Shown here piece after piece: positions 22,646 to 32,200 of a DNA stretch of 34,693 nucleotides. The stretch lies in the IMG/VR virus record IMGVR_UViG_3300007542_000084, positions 1-34,693 of that record; one strand, written 5' to 3'. Origin of the DNA: a virus. Numbering within the stretch: position 1 is the stretch's first letter; the number at the start of each line of letters is the position of its first letter. Made by a program: the position numbers and the translations under genes. Below the pieces are notes generated by a model, which worked only from the letters and a program-made list of their open reading frames with translations, searched no databases and was not told the origin of the DNA.

Positions 22646-24778
22646 ATGGCAGGAATAATCCCCGATATCAGTACATCATCTTTCAAACCATTATCTCTTG
22701 ATGAGATATTAATGGTGCCTTTAGCTAAACAACAGCAAGAGGATACTGCACAATTGCAGTTAGATGAATTTGCAGCACTTGAATCTCAGGCTTTGGGCCC
22801 AGATAAAGATTATGTTTCAGGACAAATAGGTGCTTTTAAGAAAGAAGCAACAGGTTTATCAGATCAGTTGATGAATGAAGGAGTTGACAGGAACTTTATA
22901 AATAAAACAAAGTCTCTACGCAATAGAAAAACTAACGAATTGAGTCTTACTGGTAAAACTGGTCAGGCTGCTGCTGCTTATAATCAATATAAAGCTAACG
23001 AAGCTAATATAATGAAAGACCCTAGATTAACTGCTCAACAAAAGCAACTAGGACTTCAAGAAGCTTTAACTAATTACAAAGGAGTAGCTGAAGGTGGACA
23101 GTATAAGGATTATGTTGGCACAGCACATGTTGGCATACAAGATAAAGCATATGAGGTTGCAGCAAGAATGCAACCACAAGAAATTGCTGATTCATTAGGA
23201 ATAGATGTTGATAAGGATGGGTATTATACCCAAAATGGTATAAAAACTAAAATTCTTGAAGCAAGTCAAATAGAGCGTGTTATTAGACAAGCACTAGAAG
23301 GTGACCAAGATTTAATGGCTTATGCTCAAGAAATGGAGAGATTAGGTATTTCTACGGTAGATAAAGAACTATCTAAGGCAGCTCAAAATGCAGGTAATGT
23401 ATTCCAGAGAAAAGACATTAATCGTACATCATCATTGCTTCCTGCCGGAATGCAACCTAATCAAATTGATTCCTCAAAAGGAATAATAGCTCCTCCTGAT
23501 CATAACTGGGAAAGCAGAATGGATATTGGTACTCAAGGTGCATTTAATCAATTGTTAAAAATTCCTGAAGATTCTGAAAATTACGAAAGTTATTTTAAAC
23601 CTGATGGAAGTTTTACTGATCAAAAGCAAATAACAGAAAAATATGGAGTTAAAATTCCTCAAGTTGAAAAGCCTTCTGAAAAAGAAATTGAAGATGCTAA
23701 AGCATATATAGAACAAGATAAAATAAAAGATATAAAACTAGAAGAGAGAAATAAAGATAAGCATCTATTTAATAAAGAAAGTAAACCACTAGAGGAATTC
23801 AAAGCTAGAACAGAGGCGGAAGATATACTTAAGAGAAATAAGACATATAACGATAGGATACCAAATAAAGTAGCAAAAGATATTGTAAAAGATGTAAGAG
23901 AAAAAAATCCAGTATGGAATGAATTAAAACCTGAAGTAAAGAACCCAGATGGAACTATAAAAGAACCAGCAAGAAAGTGGAATGATAAAGAGGTTTATAC
24001 AGCTTATATAGGTGCTAAGAAAAGATCAGCTTTAACTGCCTCTCAGGTTATAAGCCCAAGAAATCCAGAGAATACATTTTATGCTGTTGGAGATGCCCTA
24101 CTAGGCAAAAACGGATCTCTTGCTGGTATTGTTCAAAAGAATATATCGTTAATGCTTCCTAGCGGAGAAAAAGGAGGATATAGAGTTATGATGGAGAAAT
24201 TAGGATATACTGGTGCTGAAGCTATGGATGATTTCTTAGCAGATCTAAAAGCAGGAGGTGCAGATTCTTATTCTCCAGGAATACCAGATATGCCAGGAGC
24301 AAGAAGAATCTCTTTTATTAATTCAAACACTAACAAAGCTGTTGTAATGTTTGCAGAGCCTTCAATAGAAGAGGCAAAAGCCTTTGCAAATGTTAACGAA
24401 ATTAATAAATTAATATATTCTGGCGAACCATTTAAAGAATTAGGTAAAACAAGTAAAAATGCTAATCAATATGCTGTTGCTGAATTGAGACCAGAAACTG
24501 GGCAATATGAAGGTGCTACAATTATAACTCAACCAGGAGTAGAGTTAACTCATTCTGATATGAAAGAAATATCATATGAGGCTGTTATTAGTAATGGAAT
24601 ACTTCAACCTGGATTATTAAGAGGAACAATAACCTCGGGGCCAAATAAAGGAGAAGAAATTATTAGATATAGTTTAGATGCTGAAATACAATTTGGTATA
24701 ACTGCTATAAATAAATATAACGATACTACTAGAAATGTAAAAACAAGTGCAAAACTAGCTGATGCAGGTAAACAATAA
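22646..24778 (+). CDS. Large cargo / ejection protein
   Basis: 710 residues. The first 260 are helical and Gln/Ala-rich (LAKQQQEDTAQLQLDEFAAL, GQAAAAYNQYKANEA). Residues from about 350 are highly charged Lys/Glu helix. The last 250 form a more globular region with beta strands. No membrane helix or enzyme motif is evident. It lies between the smaller cargo protein and the 1480-residue cargo protein, with two bases to the latter, so all are one transcription unit. In crAss-like virions large proteins encoded between the muzzle and RNA polymerase genes are packed in the capsid and ejected, and this one fits that set. The detailed function is unknown. Confidence 0.6.
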   Translation: MAGIIPDISTSSFKPLSLDEILMVPLAKQQQEDTAQLQLDEFAALESQALGPDKDYVSGQIGAFKKEATGLSDQLMNEGVDRNFINKTKSLRNRKTNELSLTGKTGQAAAAYNQYKANEANIMKDPRLTAQQKQLGLQEALTNYKGVAEGGQYKDYVGTAHVGIQDKAYEVAARMQPQEIADSLGIDVDKDGYYTQNGIKTKILEASQIERVIRQALEGDQDLMAYAQEMERLGISTVDKELSKAAQNAGNVFQRKDINRTSSLLPAGMQPNQIDSSKGIIAPPDHNWESRMDIGTQGAFNQLLKIPEDSENYESYFKPDGSFTDQKQITEKYGVKIPQVEKPSEKEIEDAKAYIEQDKIKDIKLEERNKDKHLFNKESKPLEEFKARTEAEDILKRNKTYNDRIPNKVAKDIVKDVREKNPVWNELKPEVKNPDGTIKEPARKWNDKEVYTAYIGAKKRSALTASQVISPRNPENTFYAVGDALLGKNGSLAGIVQKNISLMLPSGEKGGYRVMMEKLGYTGAEAMDDFLADLKAGGADSYSPGIPDMPGARRISFINSNTNKAVVMFAEPSIEEAKAFANVNEINKLIYSGEPFKELGKTSKNANQYAVAELRPETGQYEGATIITQPGVELTHSDMKEISYEAVISNGILQPGLLRGTITSGPNKGEEIIRYSLDAEIQFGITAINKYNDTTRNVKTSAKLADAGKQ

Positions 24779-24780
24779 AC

Positions 24781-27700
24781 ATGGAAAGAATAGACGACTT
24801 ATTAACAGCTAGAGAAGGTGATCTTATAAATAATCCATCAGCTCCTGAAGGAGAAGAAGGGTATTCAAATAGTGAACACTTATTAGCTCTACGTGATGAT
24901 AATAGAATAGGCCCAAATGTCCAATGGCAAGGAACAAAAAATATTGGAGATAGAGGAATAGGAGATTCTCAGTGGGATGATGCTCTTACTTATAGTGATG
25001 TAGAAGGAGATAGAATAAATGAAGTTAGAGCTGAATTACAACCATGGACTGATCAATTAGCTAATGCAGTAACACAAGCTGTTGTTGGAGAAATTGTTGG
25101 TGGTTCTATTGAGGGTGTTGGATATTTATTAGATTGGCAAGGAATGGCTAATCTTGTATCTGGTGATGAAAAAGAATTTACTAACTGGTTCTCAGATTTC
25201 GGTAAAGCTATTAGAGAAAAAACTGCAGATGCCACTCAAATATATGAGGAAACTCCAGGTGAAATGAATCTTACTGATTCAGGATACTGGTTTAAAAACT
25301 CTGTATCTGTTGCATCTACTCTTTCAATGATGTTGCCTTCTATGGCAGCAACTAAAGGACTAGGAATTCTTGGTCGTGGAGTAAGTAAACTTGCTGGCCG
25401 TGCTGGTAGAAAAATAGGTAGTAAAATTGGTAGAGAAATAGGAAAAGAGGCTTTTGATGTTGCATCAAAAATGGGTGCTAAAGCTGATTGGATGACTGAG
25501 GGTATTACTCAGGCTGTTGTATCAAGACATATTGAAAACTCAATGGAAGCTTCAGGAACATTTGAAGATGTCTATAATGAGAGAATGATGCAGAAGAATC
25601 CTGAAACTGGTGAGTTCTATACAGATGAAGAGGCTAGATTAAGTGCTTCAACTGCTGCTGCAGAAAATTACAAATATGGTTGGGCAATGGTAGCTCAAGA
25701 TATGTTACAATACTTATCTATTGGCAAAGTATTTAATCCAGTGACTAGACAAATGCAAGTTGCAGGAAAATTTGCAAAAAATACCAATATACCTCAATGG
25801 GCTAAAACTGCCGCAGATGTTGGTGGTACTTTCTTATCTGAAGCAGGTGAAGAGGGATATCAACATTACATAGCGTCTAAAGCTAAACTAGGTAGTGACT
25901 TAAGAGCAGGTTTAATTTCTCAAGAAGAATATGATACTCAATTGTCAGATGTAATGTCATCTGATGAAGCTAAGACATCAATGTTATTTGGTGGTCTTGG
26001 TGGTTCTGTATTTGCTGCCGTGGGCCCAAAAGCAAATCAAGCTTTTAAATCTAAAAGTAAAAAAGAATTTGAAGCTAATGCTTCAGAGAACTTTAATACA
26101 GCTTTAGCTCAAAAAAATAAAATGTTTGCTGCACTGCAAATAGAAAAGAATAGAGCTGACCAAACTGGTAATGCTAGAGATATTGAAATAGCTCAAGATG
26201 AAATCATATTATCAATGGTTCTTGATGGTATTAATAGCGATAACCTAGAAATGGTTATGGAGGCTATTAAGAATGGCCCGGAAATGACAGCAGAAGAGAA
26301 AGCTAAATTTGAGGAAGACAATGGATATGAATGGGATGCAGAATTAGCTAAAAAAGGTGCAGATAAAGCACTTAAAGCTGCTGCTGAAATACAAGATATT
26401 CATTTTAAGAATTTATCTAAAGCATCTAATAAGAATACTGATCCGAATATAGTTAAATCTATGTCTCGTATTGAATATCAAAACAAACAATTTTCTGAAA
26501 GAATAGGCAAATCAAAAGAAGAGCAATCTAAGAGAATTAAAGATATTAAATATGATGGCAGGAGAAATCAACCTTCTGATAATTTTAAAGCTAAAAAAGA
26601 TACACAATCTCGAATTCTTGCCACAAAGGCAATGATAGAGAGACAAGAAAAAGCACTTGAATCTTCAGTCGATAAAGAAAGCAAAGCTATGAAAAGTGAC
26701 CTCATTAAGAGGCACAATTATGAACTTAATGAATTAGAGAAAGAATATAAAGAATTAAGCAAAGCTCAAACTGATCAAACTGAAGCACAAGCAAGAGCAG
26801 ATGAATATGCTGAACAAGTGTATTCTCCAAAAGATGAAGAATCTAAAGGTGGAATTCAATTTGATATAGCTGATGGATATGTAGAAGAATTAGAGCTTAA
26901 TGATGCTATTATTGAGAATCAATTTCAACTAACAAGACTTAATGATAAGGAATTTCAAACAGCTTTAATTAATAAGCAAACTAAAGCTTTAATTGATGCA
27001 ACAACTGACAAGGTTTTACTTGAGGATTTTAAACGCAAAGTTGAAAAGGGAGATGTAAGAGGATATACAAAAGAGAGTGAGAAAAAAGCAGTAGTCGATC
27101 AAATAAGTGAAAGATTAGCTGCTATCGAAAAAGAAGAAAAAGACTTAAAGGCAAAAGAGATTAGTGATGCAGCTAAGGCGGCAAGAAGAAAGAAAGCTCA
27201 AGATAAGAAAAAGAATCCTAAGAATCCACCAAATAGTACAGTTGTTGTCCCTGTTGTGGAGGCTATTGAAGATGAAAACTTTGAAGAAGAGAAATACTTT
27301 GAAGAAGAATTTGCTGAAGAACAAGAAGAAGCTCTTGAAACTAGAATTGGTACAGGAAAATCTATTGCATTACTTGATAAGGTTGGAGTAGCAAGTGCTG
27401 GTTATATATCGTGGGTTCATGATAATTTATCTAAAATTGGTGCTAAACTTAAATATGAGGCTGCAAGAAGGGGGTATTTCAAGGCTGACATATCTAAAAT
27501 GTATAATGAAAAGGAAATAGGAATAGCTAGACGGGCTAAAGCAGCAAGATCTGCTTTTAAGAGTGCTCTTAAAAATAAAACAGAAATTCCACAGCATGTT
27601 TATGATAATTTAGAAATACAAGTATTTGTTAATGATGGTGATAAAATAAGCACATTTTTACCAGTAAAACCTCCAAATGATGCTTCAGTTATCGAGAAAA

Positions 27701-29223
27701 AAAGATATGAAGAGAATTATGCTAAAGAAAGAAAGAACATTATTGATGGTCTTCTTAGAGGAGAAGAGGTAACTACAACTGTTAAACATACTGCAGGTGG
27801 AGATTTAAAAACTCAAACTACTGACGGTGTAGTAGCAGAAAATAACATTAAAGATTTACAACAAATTGAAAAAAGTGGAAAACAACCACATATTGTATTC
27901 TCTAATTTAGACGGAAATTTAATGGAGATGGACAAAACTACTCGTAATGAGGAGTTTCGCTCTAAAAGATTAACTGCTGGAAAAGATGAGGACGGTAGGC
28001 CAACGCCTTATCGTGGTGGTTTATTTGTTATATTAAGAAAAGCAGATGGAACTCCATTTCCAGTAAGATTAAATTTCTTAAAAAATACTAATGAGCAAGC
28101 TGAAGTACTAGCTGATTTGTTAATTGATATTGCTGTACCACCTTCAAGTCAAAAAGGCACTCCAAGAACCTTAAATTTAGGAGATACTTTGTCTTTACTA
28201 AATGAAGATGTTAGAGCTAAAGTTGAAAAGCATATGGCTCCTGAAATTGCATTTTTAAAAGGAAAAAAAGGAGTTAACGACCCAACTCTTGGTCAGATAA
28301 TAAATATGTTTGTATATGTTAGTAAACAAACAGAAGGATTAACATCTCAATTATACATGAGTGGAGTTAATTTGTATTTTGGAGGAGCAAATAATTATAT
28401 TAATCTTAAAAATAAAGATAAAAATAGACAAGAACTAGTTGATTTTTTAAGAGACACTAAAAGAAGACAGTTAAATATTAACATGTGGAATAATGAGAAA
28501 GATTTCCCTGGTTATAGAGACTTTGTATTTGACAATAAGATTATTAACACAAATGTAGTTGTAGGAGAGTCTGAATTTCAAACTGAAGATGAAAAATCTT
28601 ATAATAAGCAAGGTGGAAAAGAAGCATTAGGAAGACAATTAAGAAGAGTTCAAGTATATGCAGCTCCTGTTAGTAGTAAAGTTCCTGCTAAAGCTAAACC
28701 TGTTAAGGTAGCGGCTAATCAACCAGTTAAAACTGTTGTAGATGCACCTCTTAATGTTCAAGATGTAATAACAGATGACGGTGCGGCATTAAGAATGAGT
28801 ATTAATGCTGAACTTAAGAAGAAATTTCCTGGAAAGTTCCTTATTTATGATGGTAAAAGTATTACAAAATTAGGTAATCCTGCAGATGCAATGGATGTTA
28901 AAGTTGCAATGAAAGTTGTTAATGATATGAAAAAGGAGCATGAAGAAGGTTTATCTCAGATGGATGAAGCTTTAGGTAATGACCTAAATAAGTTTGCTGA
29001 AGATGTTGAAAATTCATTAGAGTCAAAGTCCTCAGAAACTAATGATACGAAAGTTAGCAAAGATAAAAAAGAAGATGTATCTTCGACTGTTGTTAGAGAA
29101 AGACGGACTAGAGGAAGATCTATTGGTAGTGGTTCTACTTTAAGAGCTAAACCGGCTAATTCTATTAATAAAAAGGATCCAACTAAAGAAGACGATCAAA
29201 AACAACCTAAGTGTAAAGAATAA
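24781..29223 (+). CDS. Giant cargo / ejection protein with membrane-active segments
   Basis: 1480 residues. Hydrophobic, small-residue stretches are seen near 91-118 (VVGEIVGGSIEGVGYLL), 170-200 (SVASTLSMMLPSMAATKGLG) and 400-415 (LFGGLGGSVFAAVG). They are separated by charged helix and could insert in the host membrane. Residues about 430-820 are coiled-coil-like and Lys/Glu-rich, with a Lys/Arg run near 798-812 and an acidic run near 828-852. The later part (about 900-1320) looks globular, and the C-terminus is basic and low-complexity. Size and layout recall the large ejection proteins of short-tailed phages (T7 gp16 class). It is followed 17 bases later by the virion RNA polymerase, with which it is probably packaged. 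No catalytic motif is recognised. Confidence 0.62.
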   Translation: MERIDDLLTAREGDLINNPSAPEGEEGYSNSEHLLALRDDNRIGPNVQWQGTKNIGDRGIGDSQWDDALTYSDVEGDRINEVRAELQPWTDQLANAVTQAVVGEIVGGSIEGVGYLLDWQGMANLVSGDEKEFTNWFSDFGKAIREKTADATQIYEETPGEMNLTDSGYWFKNSVSVASTLSMMLPSMAATKGLGILGRGVSKLAGRAGRKIGSKIGREIGKEAFDVASKMGAKADWMTEGITQAVVSRHIENSMEASGTFEDVYNERMMQKNPETGEFYTDEEARLSASTAAAENYKYGWAMVAQDMLQYLSIGKVFNPVTRQMQVAGKFAKNTNIPQWAKTAADVGGTFLSEAGEEGYQHYIASKAKLGSDLRAGLISQEEYDTQLSDVMSSDEAKTSMLFGGLGGSVFAAVGPKANQAFKSKSKKEFEANASENFNTALAQKNKMFAALQIEKNRADQTGNARDIEIAQDEIILSMVLDGINSDNLEMVMEAIKNGPEMTAEEKAKFEEDNGYEWDAELAKKGADKALKAAAEIQDIHFKNLSKASNKNTDPNIVKSMSRIEYQNKQFSERIGKSKEEQSKRIKDIKYDGRRNQPSDNFKAKKDTQSRILATKAMIERQEKALESSVDKESKAMKSDLIKRHNYELNELEKEYKELSKAQTDQTEAQARADEYAEQVYSPKDEESKGGIQFDIADGYVEELELNDAIIENQFQLTRLNDKEFQTALINKQTKALIDATTDKVLLEDFKRKVEKGDVRGYTKESEKKAVVDQISERLAAIEKEEKDLKAKEISDAAKAARRKKAQDKKKNPKNPPNSTVVVPVVEAIEDENFEEEKYFEEEFAEEQEEALETRIGTGKSIALLDKVGVASAGYISWVHDNLSKIGAKLKYEAARRGYFKADISKMYNEKEIGIARRAKAARSAFKSALKNKTEIPQHVYDNLEIQVFVNDGDKISTFLPVKPPNDASVIEKKRYEENYAKERKNIIDGLLRGEEVTTTVKHTAGGDLKTQTTDGVVAENNIKDLQQIEKSGKQPHIVFSNLDGNLMEMDKTTRNEEFRSKRLTAGKDEDGRPTPYRGGLFVILRKADGTPFPVRLNFLKNTNEQAEVLADLLIDIAVPPSSQKGTPRTLNLGDTLSLLNEDVRAKVEKHMAPEIAFLKGKKGVNDPTLGQIINMFVYVSKQTEGLTSQLYMSGVNLYFGGANNYINLKNKDKNRQELVDFLRDTKRRQLNINMWNNEKDFPGYRDFVFDNKIINTNVVVGESEFQTEDEKSYNKQGGKEALGRQLRRVQVYAAPVSSKVPAKAKPVKVAANQPVKTVVDAPLNVQDVITDDGAALRMSINAELKKKFPGKFLIYDGKSITKLGNPADAMDVKVAMKVVNDMKKEHEEGLSQMDEALGNDLNKFAEDVENSLESKSSETNDTKVSKDKKEDVSSTVVRERRTRGRSIGSGSTLRAKPANSINKKDPTKEDDQKQPKCKE

Positions 29224-29240
29224 ATTAATACATATATATA

Positions 29241-32200
29241 ATGAAAGAGTGCAATGTACTGAATATAGCAAATGGGAAGAAATCCGAATTGCATGAACAG
29301 TTCAGAGAAATATTTCAAGATGATCAAGCTGCAGAAACTGCTTATGCAAAAGTAATTGGCGACTCATTTATGAAAAGATTTGGAGACTGGGAATACAACT
29401 ACAAAAACCCAATGGCATCTGATGAAGAGATATATTTTCATCACAACGGAATAACTATTGAAGAGGCAATAGAGGTTCAAGGATTATCTAAAAAAGAAAT
29501 TTCAAAAGAAATAGAGAATTTAAGAAAATTAGGATTGGTATCCACCAATGGAGAGCCTTTACTTAAACAAGATTTAACTAATGGTCTATGGTTCTTCACA
29601 GATAAGAATGGAGATAGAGATTATATTGATAAATTCAAATTCTCTGAATTCACAGCACAAGAAGTAGAGGAAGTAACAAACCACCTTTTATACAAATTTG
29701 TATTACAGGGAGGCAAAAAGTCATATAATGAATATAATCCTTCTCAATTAGAAGAAGGAAGAATACTTGCTTCAATAGATGCAACCATTGCTTCATATAA
29801 AGAGGCTATTAAAGGAAAAGACAATGAAACTAAACTCTTGGCTAATATCAAATTAGTAGAGAAGAATAGGGTTGAATTTAAGAATGAATTAATATCAGCA
29901 ATTGCTGTATTAGGTGTAAAAGTACGCGAAAGAATTACTGATGCAGAAGGCAACTCAATTACTGAAGTTACTGAAGCAGATAAAGGTGGTGGAGTAAATA
30001 TTCAAGAAAGTTTTGAGACTAATTCTAAAGAAACAGCAACAGTTAATACAAAAATATTTTTATCTCAAATTGAAGAGAGAGTATTTGCTGAAGATGAAAA
30101 TGGAGAAGAATTATCTGTTCCGGTTGAGTCTGGGTTTTTAGAAGAAGCTTCTTTTGCTAAATTTGATGATGTATGGAATACATTGCAGAAAATACTAGTT
30201 GATGAAGTTGGATATGGGCATGGGGATAATGTAGTCGACATATTTGATGAAATGTATAATAAAATTTATTCATTAAAAGATACTAAATTATGGATGCATG
30301 ACTTACTAGATAAGTTAAATACATATATAGCAGATAAGAATACAAATAAAATAACTGAATTTGCACAAGCGTTTAGTAAGACTAACTTAAACTACTTTGT
30401 AACACAAGTAGATGGAGGTGAATATATCGTAATTAATGCTACATCTACAAATAGTAGACAAAGTCAACTCACTAATAAATGGAATAATTCGTTTATAGCT
30501 AGATTTCTTAGTGAAAAAGGAGAATTAGCTGATAGAGAAAGAGGCGTATTAGCTCAAATATTAGAAGATACAAGAAGATCATATAATTTAGCAGATAAAG
30601 CTAGAGAGAAAGCAAAAAAGAAATTAAAAAAAGATAATGAGTTATTTTCAGATGAAACAATTGCTCAAGAGGAATATGAGGATGCTTTATTTGAAATAAG
30701 TTCAAAATCAGCAGTAGATCTAGTTAGTATTCTTCAAAGACTTGGAGCATCTGATATTTATACAGATGATGTTAATACTATGATACTCTTTAATGGTGGT
30801 GCTGCAAAAACTGATCAAACAATTGACAGTTTATATAAGGCAATTGGATTCATGCTTAATTCAAAAAAAGGGATACTAAGTGATGGATATAAATTTGTAA
30901 ATGAATCTGGTTCATTTGAAAATGTATTCAATAAAGAGTCATTTACTAAAGCTTTTGCTGAGGCTGTTGGTTTTAGAATGACAGATATGTCTGATTCTAC
31001 TGTATTATTAAATCAAGGAAAATCCGGATACACTGTATCTAATCCAACTTACATTTCTAATAAAATTAATTCCTGGAAAAAAGACCAAACTGAATTACAA
31101 GATATGTTGCTTGATAAAAGTAAGCATAATTCACAATGGATAAGCCATTTATTAGCATTAGAAGTAACAGACGCAAATAAGAGAGAACAGGAAATACAAA
31201 ATAGACTTGATAATTTTAAAGAAGGATTAGACGCGTCATTTACATCTAAAGGTAAAAATGATGGTGTAACTAATACATCAATTACAACAAATGACAATAT
31301 AAATGCTAACTTAGTCCAAATGCTTAATGATAAGCTTGGAGGGAAATCTATGTTTCCAACAATTATAGCGGCAGATAAGTCAAGAAGAATTCTTTTTGAA
31401 GGATTTGACTCATTTACATCCAATATTCAGCAAGATCCAGTTACTGGTGGAATTTATGTATCCCCGAAAGCTATCTCAATAGCTTATGGATACTTTCTCG
31501 ATGAATATAATAGAATGAAGAGGGTTAATAGAGAAAACTCTGATGACACTATTCAAAAAGTAGTACATTATCACGGCAAAGATGGTAATGGATTAAAATC
31601 ACAAATATTTCCTCAATTTAATAAAGACAGTGAAGACCCTGCTTTTAGAGAATTAAGAGAAGCTATATATGACGAGGATTTTGATAATGATAGATATGAT
31701 GGCATGTCTCCAGGACAAGAAGAGATAGTTAAAAAGTTTATAGAAAATGATATTAAAGATAGAGTATCAGAACATGCTACTAAACTAGAGGGTCTTGATG
31801 GAATAAGCAAGAAATTACTTAAAAACTATGGCACTAAATATAAAGGAAGCCCATATGTGTCTCTTGCAGGAGATTATTTTATGAATGGACTTATATCTTC
31901 AGTGGAATATACTAAATTATTCTCTGGAGATCCAGCGTATTATAAAAATAATGCAGATTTAATTAAGCGTATTCCTGCTACATATACTGATGGATTACAA
32001 TTAAGATTAGAAAATGGAGATGCACTTAGATTTAATCAAGCAACTGTATATGGCGTTGTAGAGTCGTCTAAATATGTAGATAAAATTAGAGAATCTTTAA
32101 CAGATAAATCTATTGCTGATGCTTACACTAAAGATGATGCTAAGAAGTTAGGAGGGGTAAACACTACTGACGCTCAAGCATGGATAACTCCTCGTAGATG

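Noticed and set aside
27164-27391. Second + strand frame of 75 codons
   Set aside because: It overlaps the Lys/Glu-rich part of the 1480-residue cargo gene in another frame; its Leu/Lys/Arg content is what purine-rich codons give when shifted.
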